A stretch of DNA of 21,721 bases from JADHLN01 sp965658435 (GTDB lineage Bacteria > Pseudomonadota > Alphaproteobacteria > Rickettsiales > JABIRX01): assembly GCA_965658435.1 (NCBI GenBank), contig CBFHSE010000026.1, forward strand, positions 1 to 21,721. Reading direction: 5' to 3'. The position numbers and the translations under genes are program-made. A model generated the notes under the pieces. It saw nothing but the letters and a program-made list of their open reading frames with translations. It did no database searches and was not told the origin of the DNA. Positions within the stretch are counted from its first letter, which is position 1. The number at the start of each line of letters is the position of its first letter. Positions 1 through 5,954 of the stretch are shown here, piece by piece.

Positions 1-618
1 CATATAGTCAACTTCGCTTTTTAGACCAAAAGTTCTAGCTCTAGAAATAACATATTGGAAGTCATCTTTTCTACTATCAAATAAAAATTTCTGTTTTCCG
101 ATAATTTTCTGTTGAAATTCAATAGAAAAATCAATTAATAAATCCATGCTTGGTTCAAGAGATGCATAAATATTTTTATTCAAATCGTCTTGAAATACCT
201 TGGTTTTTTTTTCAATCTTTAGAAATTTGCGATATTCATCTTGTTTTTGAATGCCAGCACAATTTAATAAGAAAATAAAAGGTTCTGAGCTGCCATCAAA
301 AATTGGTATTTCTATATTATCTAACTCTACTATAAGATTATCAATATTAGCACCAAAAATACCAGCCATTAAATGCTCAACAGTTGCAACTTCAACACCA
401 GATTCATTAATTAGAGAAGTTCCTAATTTTGTTTTATGGACGTTTTTATAGTCTGCTTTAATGATATTATTTTTATTTTTAATGTCTTTTCTTACAAAGC
501 ATATTCCAGTGTTGATGTCAGCTGGTTTAAAAACTGCATTTACTATCTTGCCAGAATGTACTCCAATTCCTGAGCAGTTAATTATTGTTGCAATGGTGTT
601 TTGGTATGATTTTTTCAT
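1..618 (-). CDS. lpxC: LpxC, UDP-3-O-acyl-N-acetylglucosamine deacetylase (N-terminal 206 residues, cut by window edge)
   Basis: LpxC catalyses the committed, zinc-dependent deacetylation step of lipid A synthesis in the cytoplasm. My translation from ATG at 618 starts MKKSYQNTIATII and stays open to base 1. Family landmarks visible are GIGVHSGK near residues 17-24, the TVEHL zinc/catalytic motif at 79-83 (His and Glu of the active site), IPIFDGSSEPF at about 104-114, and SRARTFG near the window edge. The second zinc-binding region (HKxLDxxGD) lies outside the window. The start is 10 bp downstream of the tgt stop, so this is probably the last visible gene of a thrC-tgt-lpxC transcript. No strong Shine-Dalgarno is seen. 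Its presence implies an LPS-bearing outer membrane, in agreement with lptD elsewhere in the window. Identity is secure; only the C-terminal part is unseen. Confidence 0.96.
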   Translation of the reverse strand, partial: MKKSYQNTIATIINCSGIGVHSGKIVNAVFKPADINTGICFVRKDIKNKNNIIKADYKNVHKTKLGTSLINESGVEVATVEHLMAGIFGANIDNLIVELDNIEIPIFDGSSEPFIFLLNCAGIQKQDEYRKFLKIEKKTKVFQDDLNKNIYASLEPSMDLLIDFSIEFQQKIIGKQKFLFDSRKDDFQYVISRARTFGLKSEVDYM

Positions 619-628
619 AAATATTATC

Positions 629-1729
629 TTAACTATATTTTGCCATAAATTCCAGCGCAAAATTGTCAAAATTATCAGCAGAGATTTGCTCTCTTATTTC
701 ATGCATTAAATTTTGATAATAATGAATATTATGATTCGTAAGTAAGATAGAGCCTAATATTTCTTTTGCTTTAAATAAATGATTTAAATATGCACGAGAA
801 AAATTTTTGCAAGAATAGCATGAGCAATTTTCATCTAAAGCTCTGTTATCATCTTTAAATTTTTCATTACGAATATTAACAGTGCCACTAGAGGTAAAGG
901 CCTGACCATTTCTACCAGATCTTGTAGGTATAACACAATCAAACATATCTATACCTTCTTTAACAGCTGCAACAATATCAATTGGTTTACCAACTCCCAT
1001 TAAATAATGAGGTTTATTTTTTTGTAAATAAGGCATGGTAAATTGTAAGGTATCTACCATTAATTTATGTCCTTCACCTACGGCTAAACCTCCTATAGCA
1101 TAACCATCAAAGCCAATATCATGAAGCTCAGTTGCTGATATTTTTCTTAAATCTTCATAAATACTACCTTGAATAATAGCAAATAAGCCATATCCATCTC
1201 TTCTTATAAAAGATTTTTTTGAACGTTCTGCCCATCTAAGAGATAGCTCCATTGATTTTTTAGCCTTGGCATGGGTAATTGGAAATGATGGGCATTCATC
1301 AAAAATCATAGTAATATCTGAGCCCAATAAATATTGAATTTCCATTGATCTTTCAGGGGTCAGCAAATGAGCGCTACCATCAATATGAGATTTAAATTTA
1401 ACTCCTTCTTCACTTATTTTACGAAGAGAGGATAAAGACATTACTTGAAAACCTCCAGAATCAGTCAATATAGGTTTTGACCAATTCATAAATTTATGTA
1501 AACCACCCATTTTAGCAATTAATTCTGCTGTTGGCCTTAACATCAGGTGATAAGTATTGCCAAGAATAATATCCGCTCCACAATTTAGCACCATATCAGG
1601 GGTCATTGCTTTAACTGTTGCGGCAGTTCCAACAGGCATGAAGGCAGGGGTTTTTATATCACCATGAGCTGTTTTTAAAATAGCTCTTCTTGCTTTACCA
1701 GATTTAGCTTCTATAGAAAATTTAAGCAT
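629..1729 (-). CDS. tgt: Queuine/preQ1 tRNA-ribosyltransferase (tRNA-guanine transglycosylase)
   Basis: Tgt swaps guanine-34 of GUN-anticodon tRNAs for preQ1 on the way to queuosine. The 366-residue length is normal for a bacterial TGT. Visible catalytic features are Asp90 in LTDSGGFQ and the nucleophile Asp264 in MFDCVIPTRSGR. The zinc site is complete: Cys302, Cys304, Cys307 (CSCYSC) and His333. These positions match E. coli TGT almost residue for residue. The start codon lies inside the end of thrC with an 8-nt overlap, indicating translational coupling; lpxC follows after 10 bp. An intact active site suggests the organism makes or salvages queuosine precursors, but no queuosine synthesis genes are in view. 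Confidence 0.97.
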   Translation of the reverse strand: MLKFSIEAKSGKARRAILKTAHGDIKTPAFMPVGTAATVKAMTPDMVLNCGADIILGNTYHLMLRPTAELIAKMGGLHKFMNWSKPILTDSGGFQVMSLSSLRKISEEGVKFKSHIDGSAHLLTPERSMEIQYLLGSDITMIFDECPSFPITHAKAKKSMELSLRWAERSKKSFIRRDGYGLFAIIQGSIYEDLRKISATELHDIGFDGYAIGGLAVGEGHKLMVDTLQFTMPYLQKNKPHYLMGVGKPIDIVAAVKEGIDMFDCVIPTRSGRNGQAFTSSGTVNIRNEKFKDDNRALDENCSCYSCKNFSRAYLNHLFKAKEILGSILLTNHNIHYYQNLMHEIREQISADNFDNFALEFMAKYS

Positions 1730-3128
1730 TTAATGAGTTTGATTTAATAAAATTTATTATTTCTTCTGGATTATTATTTAAAATGCTAAATTTCTCTTTT
1801 GCATTTAATATATTAGCTAAATTATCTGGAATATGCTTATTGGCAATTTTTGCTTTTGCAAGTGCTTTAGGAAATTTAGCAGGATGAGCAGTTGCTAAAA
1901 TAACAAATTTTCCATTTACATTATCAGTAAAATCATAAGAAGATTTAACGGCTGTAGCGGTATGCGGATCTATTACTTCGTTAAATTCTTTGTAAATTAT
2001 TTGCATTACAGAAATAATTTCTGAATCATTTGAACTAGAACTTAAGAAATTATTTTGAATATTTTTTAATATGTCAGTCTCTACTGATAATTTACCTGTA
2101 TCATGAAATTTAGCCATTAAAGCAGCTATTTTATCTGAATCATTAGCATGAGCATCAAAAAGCAATCTTTCAAAATTACTAGATATTTGTATGTCCATAC
2201 TTGGGCTTAAAGATTCTAGAAGCTCTTTTTTATTATATTGGTTTTTATTAAGAAAGCGGCTTAAAATATCATTTTTATTAGTAGCAATTATTAATTTATT
2301 GATAGGTAAACCCATTTTTTTTGCTACATAACCTGCAAAAATATCACCAAAATTTCCTGTTGGTACTGAAAAATTAATTTCTTCACTATAACAATCTAAT
2401 TTTAAGGCAACATAAAAATAATATATGATTTGACCAATAATCCTAGCCCAATTAATTGAATTTACAGCAATTAATTTTTTATTAAATTTTATATTTTCTT
2501 GCTGTTTAAATATATGTTTTACAATTGCTTGCGCATCATCAAAATTACCTTTTATAGCAATATTAAACACATTATCTTGAATAATAGTTGTCATTTGCTT
2601 TCTTTGTATTTCAGAGGTTTTATTGTAAGGATGTAATATAAAAATATCTGCATTTTTACAATTAGCGCATCCTGAAATAGCCGCAGAGCCTGTATCTCCT
2701 GAGGTTGCACCAATAATTATAGCTTTTTTAGAATCTTCATTAAGAAAATAATCTAAAATATGACCCATTAATTGCAAAGCAAAATCCTTAAATGCATGAG
2801 TTGGACCATGGAATAATTCAAGTAAATAAAATCTATTATCGAGTGATTTTAATGGGGCAATTTCTTTATCTTGAAAAATAGTTTCATGATAGGTTTTATT
2901 AATAATTTCTTTTAAAACCTTACTCTCAATTTTATCAGAGATAAATATTTTGCATATTTCGTAAGCAAGATCTGGATAGCTTAAATTTTTAAATGATTTG
3001 ATTTTTTCTATAGATAAGGCTGGGTATTTTACAGGAACAAATAAGCCTCCATCTGCCGCTAATCCTGATAAGAAAATTTCTTTGAAATTATATTTTATAG
3101 ATTTATCCCTAGTGCTTATATATTCCAT
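1722..3128 (-). CDS. thrC: Threonine synthase
   Basis: ThrC converts O-phosphohomoserine to threonine, using pyridoxal phosphate (PLP). The 468-residue protein starts MEYISTRDKS, typical of the long bacterial ThrC class. The PLP-binding lysine is Lys114 in HGPTHAFKDFALQ. The phosphate-binding stretch GATSGDTGSAA is at about 140-150, and a later VPTGNFGDIFAGY segment is also characteristic. It is the first gene of a thrC-tgt-lpxC run, overlapping tgt by 8 nt. A weak promoter candidate lies about 30 bp upstream; no Shine-Dalgarno is obvious before the ATG. Threonine synthesis is usually lost in obligate intracellular Rickettsia, so its presence hints at a less dependent lifestyle, although no other threonine-pathway gene is in the window to confirm a full route. 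Confidence 0.96.
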   Translation of the reverse strand: MEYISTRDKSIKYNFKEIFLSGLAADGGLFVPVKYPALSIEKIKSFKNLSYPDLAYEICKIFISDKIESKVLKEIINKTYHETIFQDKEIAPLKSLDNRFYLLELFHGPTHAFKDFALQLMGHILDYFLNEDSKKAIIIGATSGDTGSAAISGCANCKNADIFILHPYNKTSEIQRKQMTTIIQDNVFNIAIKGNFDDAQAIVKHIFKQQENIKFNKKLIAVNSINWARIIGQIIYYFYVALKLDCYSEEINFSVPTGNFGDIFAGYVAKKMGLPINKLIIATNKNDILSRFLNKNQYNKKELLESLSPSMDIQISSNFERLLFDAHANDSDKIAALMAKFHDTGKLSVETDILKNIQNNFLSSSSNDSEIISVMQIIYKEFNEVIDPHTATAVKSSYDFTDNVNGKFVILATAHPAKFPKALAKAKIANKHIPDNLANILNAKEKFSILNNNPEEIINFIKSNSLNA

Positions 3129-3156
3129 ATAATATTATTTTTTATTAACGATAGAA

Positions 3157-3184
3157 TTTATATGCGAAATCAATATTTAAGCAA
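3157..3184 (-). promoter_or_regulatory. Weak sigma70-like promoter candidate for thrC-tgt-lpxC
   Basis: On the minus strand TTGCTT (3184-3179) and TATAAA (3162-3157) are separated by 16 bp, placing transcription start roughly 20-25 nt before the thrC ATG. The -35 matches the consensus at only three positions and the region is very AT-rich, so chance occurrence is quite possible. It is the best candidate I see upstream of thrC. Confidence 0.3.
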
Positions 3185-3261
3185 TTATTAATTTAAGATA
3201 AAGAAGATTGAATTTTGAATGCTAGTCAAATATTAATAGGCCATGTAATTAAATTATAATT

Positions 3262-3279
3262 ATAAATCAAGAGATTTAT
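3262..3279 (-). terminator. Small AT-rich hairpin, weak terminator candidate for the orphan gene
   Basis: ATAAATC (3262-3268), loop AAGA and GATTTAT (3273-3279) form a perfect 7-bp inverted repeat about 85-100 bp downstream of the orphan gene's stop. The stem has a single G-C pair. On the minus strand it is followed by A/T-rich sequence but no clean U-tract. It is a weak candidate and may be incidental. Confidence 0.2.
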
Positions 3280-3362
3280 CTAAAAAACAAAGGTAGATGG
3301 GCTTAATTATTATGCTTAAAAAAACTATAAAAAATATTTTGCTAATATTAGGGGATTGTTAA

Positions 3363-4856
3363 CTACTTACCAATACCCCATTTCCCTCCTCCAAGGTTAA
3401 CGCCATCTGTTTCATACTTTGTTACCGCACTACCTAAAGATCTGATTGCGCTAGCTGCACCCTGTGCGGCACTAACACCACCTTTTGCCAATGATTTACC
3501 TACTTTTTTTGCAGCCCTAGCTGCATTTTGTGCATTCTCTGGAGTCATGTGAGATGCAACTCCTCTAGCTGCCGATCTAGCTTCTCCTATAGCTCCCATA
3601 GCTCCCCTAGCTGCTGCGCCACCTACTTTTGTTGCAGCCCTAGCTGCTTCTTGTGCATTTGCTGAATTAACACCTCTAACTGCCGAGCTAGCTGCTCCCA
3701 TAGCTCCCCTAGCTGCTTCACCACCTACTTGTCTTGCAGCTCCAGCTGCTTTTTGTGCATTCTGTGAAGTCATACCTCTAGCTGCCGATTTAGCTGTTCC
3801 AGCTGTCGATCTAACTGCGCTAGCTGCTGAGCTAGCTGCTGAGCTAGCTGCTGAGCTAGCTGCTCTAGCTGCCGATTTAGCTGCGCCAGGTAAGTTTGGC
3901 ATTCTTGGTAGTTTTATTTTTTCAGTCTCTTTTGCTAAATTATTACCTGCCTCACTAAGTCCTGCCACAGTTTCATTGGCTCCTTTCGCAGCTTTTTTAG
4001 CACCAGTTTTAACCGCTCTATAGAAATCCAATCCCACGGCTGTCAATCCTCTAGCTTTTCTTGTCGGGCCACCATGTTTTTGTGTATGATCAACGTCAGC
4101 CCTATGCCCTTTCTTACTTTTTATACTATTATATGCGCTTCTCATAGCGTCACTGGCCCTACTCATCATAGATTGAGATGGGGTACTAGAGCTGTTAATA
4201 CTAGATTGTTTTGGTTTCTGAGATTGAGATGTGGATTGGGTAGGGCTTTGTGATCGTGTTGGGCTTCTCCTTGTAGAATCTTGTGAAGCAACCGGGCTAG
4301 AAGATCCAGATCTAGAAGATCCAGATACAGATTGGGTAGGGCTTTGTGATGGTGATTTGCTTCTCACTGTAGAAGCTTGTGAAGCAACCGAGCTAGAAGA
4401 TCTAGATACAGATGGGGTAGGGCTTTGTGATCGTGTTGGGCTTATCTCTGTAGGGCTTTGTGATGGTGATTTGCTTCTCACTGTAGAAGCTTGTGAAGCA
4501 ACCGAGCTAGAAGATCTAGATACAGATGGGGTAGGGCTTTGTGATGGTGATTGGCTTCTCTCTGTAGGGCTTTGTGATGGTGATGTGCTTCTCACTGTAG
4601 AAGCTTGTGAAGCAACCGGGCTAGAAGATCCAGATCTAGAAGATCCAGATACAGATGGGGTAGTTCTCGAAGGTTTTACTTTTTGTTGTTCTAAATTCTT
4701 GTCTTGTTGTTCTAAAGCCTTGGCGGTTTGTTGCGCCAAATTCTCGGCTTGTTGTTCTAAAACCTTATTGGTTTGTTGCGCTAAATTCTCGGCACCTTTT
4801 CCTAAAACCTCAACACCTTCTCTAGCTCTCAAAATTACACTACTCAAATCCATCAT
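3363..4856 (-). CDS. Repetitive orphan protein: Gln-rich coiled coil, Ser/Pro/Arg repeats, basic linker, Ala-rich repeats
   Basis: I do not recognise this family. I chose ATG at 4856 (MMDLSSVIL, 497 aa) because AGAGAAGG (4870-4863) sits 6 nt upstream; a TTG three bases earlier is less likely. Regions in order: residues about 20-60, a heptad-like stretch with repeated AENLAQQT and LEQQ; 62-235, a Ser/Pro/Arg/Gln-rich low-complexity region with SPSQSPT and VASQASTVRS repeats; 245-295, a basic segment; 323-475, Ala-rich repeats with NAQ(K/E/N)AA...KVGGxAARGAMGA; and a Gly-rich tail ending GGKWGIGK. There is no signal peptide, no membrane segment, no Cys and one Trp. G+C is far above the surroundings (33 of 60 bases in 3601-3660). 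It has its own promoter candidate. It is likely largely disordered. It could be an effector, a surface or adhesive protein, or a nucleic-acid-associated protein; none of these is shown by the sequence. Confidence 0.75.
   Translation of the reverse strand: MMDLSSVILRAREGVEVLGKGAENLAQQTNKVLEQQAENLAQQTAKALEQQDKNLEQQKVKPSRTTPSVSGSSRSGSSSPVASQASTVRSTSPSQSPTERSQSPSQSPTPSVSRSSSSVASQASTVRSKSPSQSPTEISPTRSQSPTPSVSRSSSSVASQASTVRSKSPSQSPTQSVSGSSRSGSSSPVASQDSTRRSPTRSQSPTQSTSQSQKPKQSSINSSSTPSQSMMSRASDAMRSAYNSIKSKKGHRADVDHTQKHGGPTRKARGLTAVGLDFYRAVKTGAKKAAKGANETVAGLSEAGNNLAKETEKIKLPRMPNLPGAAKSAARAASSAASSAASSAASAVRSTAGTAKSAARGMTSQNAQKAAGAARQVGGEAARGAMGAASSAVRGVNSANAQEAARAATKVGGAAARGAMGAIGEARSAARGVASHMTPENAQNAARAAKKVGKSLAKGGVSAAQGAASAIRSLGSAVTKYETDGVNLGGGKWGIGK
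3511..3795 (-). repeat. Alanine-rich coding repeats (three copies of about 34-41 codons)
   Basis: Three related units begin at GCAGCCC/GCAGCTCC positions 3511, 3634 and 3736 (spacings 123 and 102 bp, both in frame). Each encodes a version of NAQ-x-AA-x-AA-x-x-V-G followed by AARGAMGA-like residues and R-G-(M/V). The copies have diverged at the DNA level more than the Ser/Pro repeats of the same gene, so this block looks older. Repeat-like helices rich in Ala, Gly and Lys/Arg are predicted. Confidence 0.75.
3821..3867 (-). repeat. 12-bp microsatellite, three perfect copies, encoding Ser-Ser-Ala-Ala
   Basis: TAGCTGCTGAGC is repeated perfectly at 3821-3832, 3833-3844 and 3845-3856 and then decays. 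Read on the minus strand it encodes the SSAASSAASSAA run near residues 335-347 of the orphan protein. A 12-bp unit preserves frame, so copy number can change by slippage without disrupting the gene. Confidence 0.85.
4231..4665 (-). repeat. Tandem Ser/Pro-module repeats, four copies, 96-114 bp period
   Basis: A module encoding (S)RSSS(P)VASQASTVRS-x-SPSQSPT recurs four times. The marker TTGTGAAGCA/TTGTGA lies at 4281, 4377, 4491 and 4605, giving spacings of 96, 114 and 114 bp. A shorter element TAGGGCTTTGTGAT (SQSPT on the minus strand) occurs six times, at 4241, 4337, 4418, 4451, 4532 and 4565. The near-identity of the copies at DNA level indicates recent duplication or homogenisation. All spacings are multiples of three, so the array stays in frame. 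Confidence 0.9.
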
Positions 4857-4889
4857 CAAAAACCTTCTCTAAAGTTCATCATTAATGAC

Positions 4890-4918
4890 ATAGTAACATA
4901 ATTTTACAATTATGCCAA
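4890..4918 (-). promoter_or_regulatory. Sigma70-like promoter candidate for the repetitive orphan gene
   Basis: On the minus strand TTGGCA (4918-4913) and TACTAT (4895-4890) are 17 bp apart, predicting a start near 4883 and a leader of roughly 27 nt that contains the AGAGAAGG ribosome-binding site. It lies in the 74-bp gap after the stop of the secreted-protein gene; no terminator hairpin is visible in that gap, so readthrough from upstream is also possible. Confidence 0.5.
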
Positions 4919-4930
4919 ATATTAACTATT

Positions 4931-5290
4931 TTAAAAATTAAATTTAATATTTAATGAGCCTGAATCTGGTTTATAGTTAGAAAATTTAATTTTAAATTTT
5001 AAATTTTTAGGTGATTTGTAATCTCTTACAAAAACTCCTACAAATTGAACAAATTCATCGCTTACATATGAGTCCTTTTTTAATGGCTTTAGGGTCGTAA
5101 TTTTTTTTTGGTTATTATATTTTTGCATAAAAAGATCATTGCTAGAGATATATAAATCATTCATATCAAACTTAATTTTTAGGAGTGAAGCACTATCAAT
5201 ATCAAGAAGCATATTTCTATTTTCCAGTGAGTTAGCAACTCCACTTGCAAATAGCAAAATCATTAATGTCATCAATATCAACTTAATCAT
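4931..5290 (-). CDS. Small secreted/periplasmic protein of unknown function
   Basis: This 119-residue protein has a clear N-terminal signal peptide: MIK, then a hydrophobic core LILMTLMILLFASGVA, with cleavage probably around residues 19-21. The mature part is about 98 residues, polar and Lys/Asp/Asn-rich. It alternates hydrophobic and polar residues near the C-terminus (FKIKFSNY, LNIKFNF), suggesting beta structure ending in a terminal Phe. There is no Cys, so it is not a lipoprotein. I do not recognise a family. A strong promoter candidate precedes it, divergent from the mraZ promoter. The orphan repetitive gene lies 74 bp downstream on the same strand, so the pair may be expressed together. 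Whether they work together is unknown. Confidence 0.75.
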   Translation of the reverse strand: MIKLILMTLMILLFASGVANSLENRNMLLDIDSASLLKIKFDMNDLYISSNDLFMQKYNNQKKITTLKPLKKDSYVSDEFVQFVGVFVRDYKSPKNLKFKIKFSNYKPDSGSLNIKFNF

Positions 5291-5316
5291 TATGTTATAT
5301 CAATCTCAATAATTTA

Positions 5317-5345
5317 ATTATAGCATAATTTACGCCTTAATTCAA
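5317..5345 (-). promoter_or_regulatory. Promoter of the secreted-protein gene (extended -10)
   Basis: On the minus strand TTGAAT (5345-5340) and a perfect TATAAT (5322-5317) are separated by 17 bp, with TG one base upstream of the -10 (TGCTATAAT), an extended -10 arrangement. The predicted start near 5310 leaves a leader of about 20 nt before the ATG at 5290. It diverges from the mraZ promoter across about 80 bp. Confidence 0.65.
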
Positions 5346-5425
5346 ATTTAAAGCTACATCATAAATAAAATAAATATTTAAAATAATTCAGTGGGTTAAA
5401 GAGGAATGTTGGATGGTAAATTTAC

Positions 5426-5454
5426 TTGACAGAAACATAAGAAAACTATAATAT
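5426..5454 (+). promoter_or_regulatory. Promoter of the mraZ/dcw operon
   Basis: A perfect TTGACA (5426-5431) is followed by overlapping -10 candidates: TATAAT at 5447-5452 (15-bp spacer) and TAATAT at 5449-5454 (17-bp spacer). The 17-bp option has the more usual spacing. Either predicts transcription start at about 5459-5462, giving a leader of about 32-35 nt before the mraZ ATG at 5494. This is one of the best-matching promoters in the window. Confidence 0.7.
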
Positions 5455-5489
5455 CCCATAAATACCCATGATAAACCATAAATTTGCAT
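5455..5489 (+). promoter_or_regulatory. Putative MraZ operator: 10-bp-periodic CCCAT boxes
   Basis: CCCAT at 5455-5459, CCCAT at 5465-5469 and ACCAT at 5475-5479 are spaced exactly 10 bp apart. A degenerate TGCAT follows in phase at 5485-5489. On the minus strand these read ATGGG/ATGGT. MraZ is known to bind short TGGG-type direct repeats with 5-nt spacers near its own promoter, and this array has that core and period. It lies just downstream of the -10, across the predicted transcription start, a position suited to autorepression. Binding is inferred, not shown. Confidence 0.6.
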
Positions 5490-5493
5490 TTTT

Positions 5494-5952
5494 ATGTTAT
5501 TTTTATCAACTTACATCAATAAAATAGATAAAAAAGGCAGAGTTTCTGTTCCTGCTAATTTTAGAAGTATTATCAGAAAAGATGAGTTTCAGGGTGTTGT
5601 TGCTTATGGTTCATTCATTCACAATTCAATCGAAGCATGTAATATGGAAAGAATAGCTTCTATTAATGAAACTATTGATTCGCTTGATCCATATTCAGAA
5701 GAAAGAGATGCTTTTGCAACAGCAATATTTGGAGGTAGCTACCAATTAGCATTTGATAATGATGGTAGGATTAGCTTGCCAGAGGGTTTGTTGGAATTAG
5801 CTTCATTAAAAGATAAGGCTCTATTTGTTGGAAAGGGTAAAACATTTGAAATATGGAACCCTGACAATTTTAAGTCATATGAAGAAAATGCAAGAAAGCT
5901 TGCATTAGAGAAGAGATCTGTTTTGAGAGTTAACAAATCATTAAAGGAGTAA
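5494..5952 (+). CDS. mraZ: Transcriptional regulator MraZ
   Basis: MraZ is a DNA-binding regulator of the dcw cluster that forms rings from tandem AbrB-like folds. This 152-residue protein shows both signature DxxxR repeats: Asp12-Arg16 in IDKKGRVSVP and Asp88-Arg92 in FDNDGRISLP. The length is normal for the family. ATG at 5494 gives the conserved start MLFLSTYINKIDKKGR, so the start is well supported although no Shine-Dalgarno precedes it. It is the first gene of the operon. A repeat array resembling its known operator type lies in its own leader, suggesting autoregulation. A short 49-codon ORF begins 2 nt after its stop, with an AAAGGAG ribosome-binding site overlapping the mraZ 3' end. 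Confidence 0.96.
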   Translation: MLFLSTYINKIDKKGRVSVPANFRSIIRKDEFQGVVAYGSFIHNSIEACNMERIASINETIDSLDPYSEERDAFATAIFGGSYQLAFDNDGRISLPEGLLELASLKDKALFVGKGKTFEIWNPDNFKSYEENARKLALEKRSVLRVNKSLKE

Positions 5953-5954
5953 TT

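Larger units (their letters stand above)
3129..3362. other. Gene-free AT-rich spacer between thrC and the repetitive orphan gene
   Basis: This 234-bp stretch is the longest non-coding interval in the window. It separates the 5' end of thrC from the 3' end of the orphan gene, both on the minus strand. Base composition is very AT-rich (13 G+C in the 60 bases 3181-3240). I find no credible ORF or tRNA in it. It contains a weak thrC promoter candidate and a small AT hairpin, described separately. A direct repeat of GCTTAA occurs around 3301-3319 but does not form a hairpin. Confidence 0.7.

Noticed and set aside
251..709. Two plus-strand open frames opposite lpxC and the end of tgt
   Set aside because: They are antisense to well-conserved coding sequence and have no supporting ribosome-binding site or family match.
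3301..3319. Repeated GCTTAA near 3301-3319 as a terminator stem
   Set aside because: The two copies are direct, not inverted, so they cannot pair as a hairpin.
4231..4665. CRISPR-like regular repeats
   Set aside because: The repeats are coding, in frame and of variable spacing (33, 81 and 96 bp), with related rather than unique spacers, and no cas genes nearby.
4231..4872. Long plus-strand open frame (213 codons) with its own periodic Leu/Cys/Asp-rich repeats opposite the orphan gene
   Set aside because: It is the antisense image of the in-frame tandem repeats; periodic DNA keeps several frames open. No ribosome-binding site, and its only pattern mirrors the minus-strand repeat.
5391..5416. 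Plus-strand GTGGG/GTTGG/GATGG runs as extra MraZ boxes
   Set aside because: They contain TGG-type cores but lack the exact 10-bp period seen at 5455-5489 and lie upstream of the -35.
5739..5936. Minus-strand frame opposite mraZ
   Set aside because: Antisense shadow of a conserved gene.
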